NCBI RefSeq assembly: GCF_000512205.2 | Contig: NZ_CP011450.1 | Location: forward strand, 248,001-312,000 | Source: Sphingomonas sanxanigenens DSM 19645 = NX02 | GTDB taxonomy: Bacteria > Pseudomonadota > Alphaproteobacteria > Sphingomonadales > Sphingomonadaceae | DNA: 64,000 bases | Reading direction: 5' to 3' | Shown: piece by piece, positions 62,052-64,000 of the stretch | Layout: every line of letters begins with the position of its first letter | How positions within the stretch are numbered: position 1 is the first letter of the stretch | Made by a program: the position numbers and the translations under genes | The notes under the pieces: model-generated | Told to the model about the DNA's origin: nothing | What the model saw: the letters and a program-made list of their open reading frames with translations, nothing else | Database searches by the model: none

Positions 62052-63325
62052 TGATTCCCCCCATTGGGCGCACGAGCGGTCAGTCGCTCCACTTGCGCGC
62101 GGGCATTCTGGTAATTGGCAAGCGCGTCGATCGCGGCGACCCGCGTTTCGGCGAGAGTGCGTTCAGCATCGAGCAATTCGAGCTGGCCGAACTTGCCCTC
62201 GCGATAGCCGATCCGCGCGATGCGGGCGGCCTCCTGTGCAGCCGCCAGCGCCGGCCCCGACGCCGCACGAGCCGTCGTTGCGGCATTGGCCGCCTGCGCC
62301 TGCGCGTCCGTGATCGCCTGTTCGATGTCGAGCGCGGTCACGCGGCGCTGCGCATCCGCCTGGGTCCGCTGCGCGGTCGCCTGCGCAATCGCGGCGCGAC
62401 CATTGTTGAACACCGGGATCGGGATCGACACGCTGAACACCGCCGCCATGTCGTTGGTCGCTTCCAGGCGGCGGATCGACGGCCCGACGTTCAGGTCAGG
62501 CACGCGATTGGCGCGCGCGAGCCGCACGCCGGCTTCGGCAATGGAGAAATCCGCGTTGGCTGCCGCCAGCGCGAGTGTGCCGGTCGTGTTGACCGGTGCC
62601 AACGGCCCATAGACGTTCACACCGGGAAGGCGATCGAGCAGCGTGTCATCGAGCAGGCCGTCGATCGGCCGTCCGATCCGACGCGCCAGATTGGCGCGGG
62701 CCGCCTCGGCCAAGCGAAGCTGCCGCTCCACATTGGCGTCGGCATTGATACGCGCGACATCCGCGCGCTGTTGCTCGAGTGGCGATGCCCGCCCTGCCTG
62801 CACGCGAACGCTCGCGGCCCGCAGCGCATCGCTGGCGATCCGGGCCTGATCGCGGGCTGTCATTACCCGGCGATCGGCCGCGACCGCTTCGACATAGAGC
62901 TGCGTTACCTGAAGCCGGACATCCGCCGCGATGATCGCGGCCTGGATCTCGGCCCGGGACAATTGCGCATTGGCGACCGCGACGCGGGCGCCGCGCTTGC
63001 CGCCTAGCTCGATCGGGATCGCAAAGCCGACCGTGGTTTCCGCGCTGCGGACCCCCCGATACGGCCCGGAGCCGATGACATTCTCGACTTGGCCTTGAAC
63101 CACCGGATTGGGCCGCAAGCCGGCGACTGTGCGACCTGCACGGGCCGCGTCGATTCCAGCTGTCGCCGCTTCCGCAGCAGGGGCCGAACCGCCCGCTGCA
63201 CTGACCGCTTGGTCAAGCGTGTAGACCGGCGCATCCTGCGCAACAGGCGCGGACGGTCCGACCTGCGCCTGCGCCATCGTGGCGCAAGACGCTGCGGCCA
63301 GCATGGCCGCGAGGATACGATTCAT
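62048..63325 (-). CDS. czcC: Outer-membrane efflux factor CzcC (TolC family)
   Basis: A 425-residue TolC-family protein. It has a signal (NRILAAMLAAASCATMAQAQ), then TLDQAVSAAGGSAPAAEAAT, LRPNPVVQGQVENVIGSGPY, GKRGARVAVANAQLSRAEIQ and long coiled-coil helices, then the second repeat with RVPDLNVGPSIRRLEATNDM and GYREGKFGQLELLDAERTLA. Its stop overlaps the czcB start by 4 nt. It is the first gene of czcCBA. Confidence 0.93.
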   Translation of the reverse strand: MNRILAAMLAAASCATMAQAQVGPSAPVAQDAPVYTLDQAVSAAGGSAPAAEAATAGIDAARAGRTVAGLRPNPVVQGQVENVIGSGPYRGVRSAETTVGFAIPIELGGKRGARVAVANAQLSRAEIQAAIIAADVRLQVTQLYVEAVAADRRVMTARDQARIASDALRAASVRVQAGRASPLEQQRADVARINADANVERQLRLAEAARANLARRIGRPIDGLLDDTLLDRLPGVNVYGPLAPVNTTGTLALAAANADFSIAEAGVRLARANRVPDLNVGPSIRRLEATNDMAAVFSVSIPIPVFNNGRAAIAQATAQRTQADAQRRVTALDIEQAITDAQAQAANAATTARAASGPALAAAQEAARIARIGYREGKFGQLELLDAERTLAETRVAAIDALANYQNARAQVERLTARAPNGGNQ

Positions 63326-63385
63326 GAAAATAGGACTCCTGACGATGATCGACAGGGGCGCGCCAACGCACGCCCAAATCGGACG

Positions 63386-63715
63386 TCAGGCTTGGGGGGG
63401 CCTCAAATGGACCATGCCGGTGCGGCCGTCGAGCGACGCAGAGGCGGAGATTGTCGGCTTGGGCACTGTGAGGACGGGGGTATATTCCATCGTCGTGCGC
63501 GCAGGCGCGCCGACGTCGTGTCCGTGACAATAATTGTGATGATGCGGGACATTCTTGTCCGAGTCCGATGGCACCTGATCGATGTCACCGGCGGTATGGA
63601 CCGTGAACTCAACGCCCGCGATGCTTCCCCCCGCCAGATCGGCGGCATGGGCCATGCCGGAGAAGCTGGTCAGGACCAGCATCAGGCATGTCAGGAAAGG
63701 CAAAAAGGCTCGCAC
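63386..63715 (-). CDS. Small periplasmic His-rich protein (CzcI-like)
   Basis: A 109-residue protein with a signal peptide (PFLTCLMLVLTSFSGMAHA) and a short mature region with a His/Cys cluster, VPHHHNYCHGHDVGA near residue 55. Position directly upstream of czcC, 60 nt before it, and the metal-binding cluster recall CzcI and similar regulators of czc operons. The rest of the sequence is not recognisable. It may bind zinc or cobalt and tune the operon. Confidence 0.6.
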   Translation of the reverse strand: MRAFLPFLTCLMLVLTSFSGMAHAADLAGGSIAGVEFTVHTAGDIDQVPSDSDKNVPHHHNYCHGHDVGAPARTTMEYTPVLTVPKPTISASASLDGRTGMVHLRPPQA

Positions 63716-63755
63716 TAGCTTGCCTCTATCACGGAAGGGTTTTCATGTCATTGCA

Positions 63756-64000
63756 CTAATTCGAACCAAGGGTCACTGAGCCGGAACCCGAGCGGGATCG
63801 GTCGCGCCCGTTCCAGGCGAACCCGACCGCAATGGCGACCGCCATCAGGAGTTGCGCCAGCACCGATTGCCAAGTGGGAAACACGCCGAGCATCGACAGC
63901 CGTGGCACGTCCGCGAGCGGTGCGATGTTGATAAGGCCGGCTTCCTGGAGCGCGGCGACGCCTTTACCCGCCAGCACGACGGTCAGGACCGCCATGAGCC
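63756..64000 (-). CDS. FTR1-family iron permease, C-terminal part
   Basis: The gene enters from the right edge and its stop is at 63756. The visible C-terminus reads AVLTVVLAGKGVAALQEAGL then NIAPLADVPRLSMLGVFPTW and QSVLAQLLMAVAIAVGFAWN. GKGxxALQEAG and the FPTxxSxxAQ block belong to FTR1/EfeU-type iron permeases, which import iron at the inner membrane. Only the last 80 residues are in view, so the full identity is unchecked. Confidence 0.75.
   Translation of the reverse strand, partial: LMAVLTVVLAGKGVAALQEAGLINIAPLADVPRLSMLGVFPTWQSVLAQLLMAVAIAVGFAWNGRDRSRSGSGSVTLGSN

Overview
The window is high-GC DNA that reads as a sphingomonad-type alphaproteobacterial plasmid or large genomic island. 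The clues are gene content (two CopA/CopB copper modules with Met-rich linkers, a SprT-like gene next to parA and a ribbon-helix-helix gene, a toxin-antitoxin pair) and the density of transposable elements. This assignment is inference from protein style and layout, not from a search.

Layout, left to right. 1-7.2 kb: copper cluster I (adhP, multicopper oxidase copA, copB, a DUF2933 membrane protein, a secreted protein, a P1B-1 copper ATPase). 7.4-11.7 kb: one DUF1622 gene split into three pieces by an IS66-family and an IS3-family element, both with exact target duplications. 11.7-14 kb: a methyltransferase, a secreted protein preceded by an FNR/FixK-like box, and a Bax-inhibitor-1-like protein. 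14-17.5 kb: an IS5-family element carrying a nested IS21-family element. 17.6-19.1 kb: an orphan fliE, a small lipoprotein, an NTF2-like protein and two short gene remnants. 19.1-23 kb: acetoin reductase, adhP, an aldehyde dehydrogenase and a pntB remnant. 23.1-36 kb: copper cluster II (an SDR-membrane fusion, copD, copC, a thioredoxin-reductase-like flavoprotein, a Cys-rich copper-storage-like protein, DUF2231, DUF411, DUF305, copB, copA) and a three-gene CnrY/CnrX/CnrH-like regulatory operon. 36.2-38.4 kb: a TonB-dependent siderophore receptor with a Fur-like box. 38.6-43.8 kb: plasmid maintenance (recombinase, HNH protein, toxin-antitoxin, IS110, SprT-like, parA, RHH protein). 43.8-51.5 kb: a second IS21-family element, then a Tn3-family transposon whose right terminal repeat is split by an IS1111-type element. 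51.7-64 kb: a Zn/Co/Cd efflux block (HAD phosphatase, P1B-4 ATPase, CDF, ZIP, two lipoproteins, an SRPBCC protein, czcA, czcB, czcC, a CzcI-like protein) and the end of an FTR1-type iron permease.

The most interesting observation is a candidate ECF sigma regulon in copper cluster II. A motif GAGGGG-N14-GCGTA(A/T)T, with an identical 14-nt spacer, lies upstream of the regulatory operon itself, of copA-copB, of copC-copD and of the thioredoxin-reductase-like gene. This suggests that a CnrYXH-type periplasm-sensing system, best known for cobalt and nickel, controls a copper regulon here.

A second observation is a set of octad repeats (TATACNNN, period 8 bp) in four clusters around the parA/RHH locus, which look like a plasmid centromere and operator. 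Together the genes describe a mobile, heavily rearranged metal-resistance region: periplasmic copper oxidation and sequestration (CopA, CopB, CopC, DUF305, DUF411), cytoplasmic storage (Csp-like), inner-membrane efflux (P1B ATPases, CDF) and trans-envelope efflux (CzcCBA).
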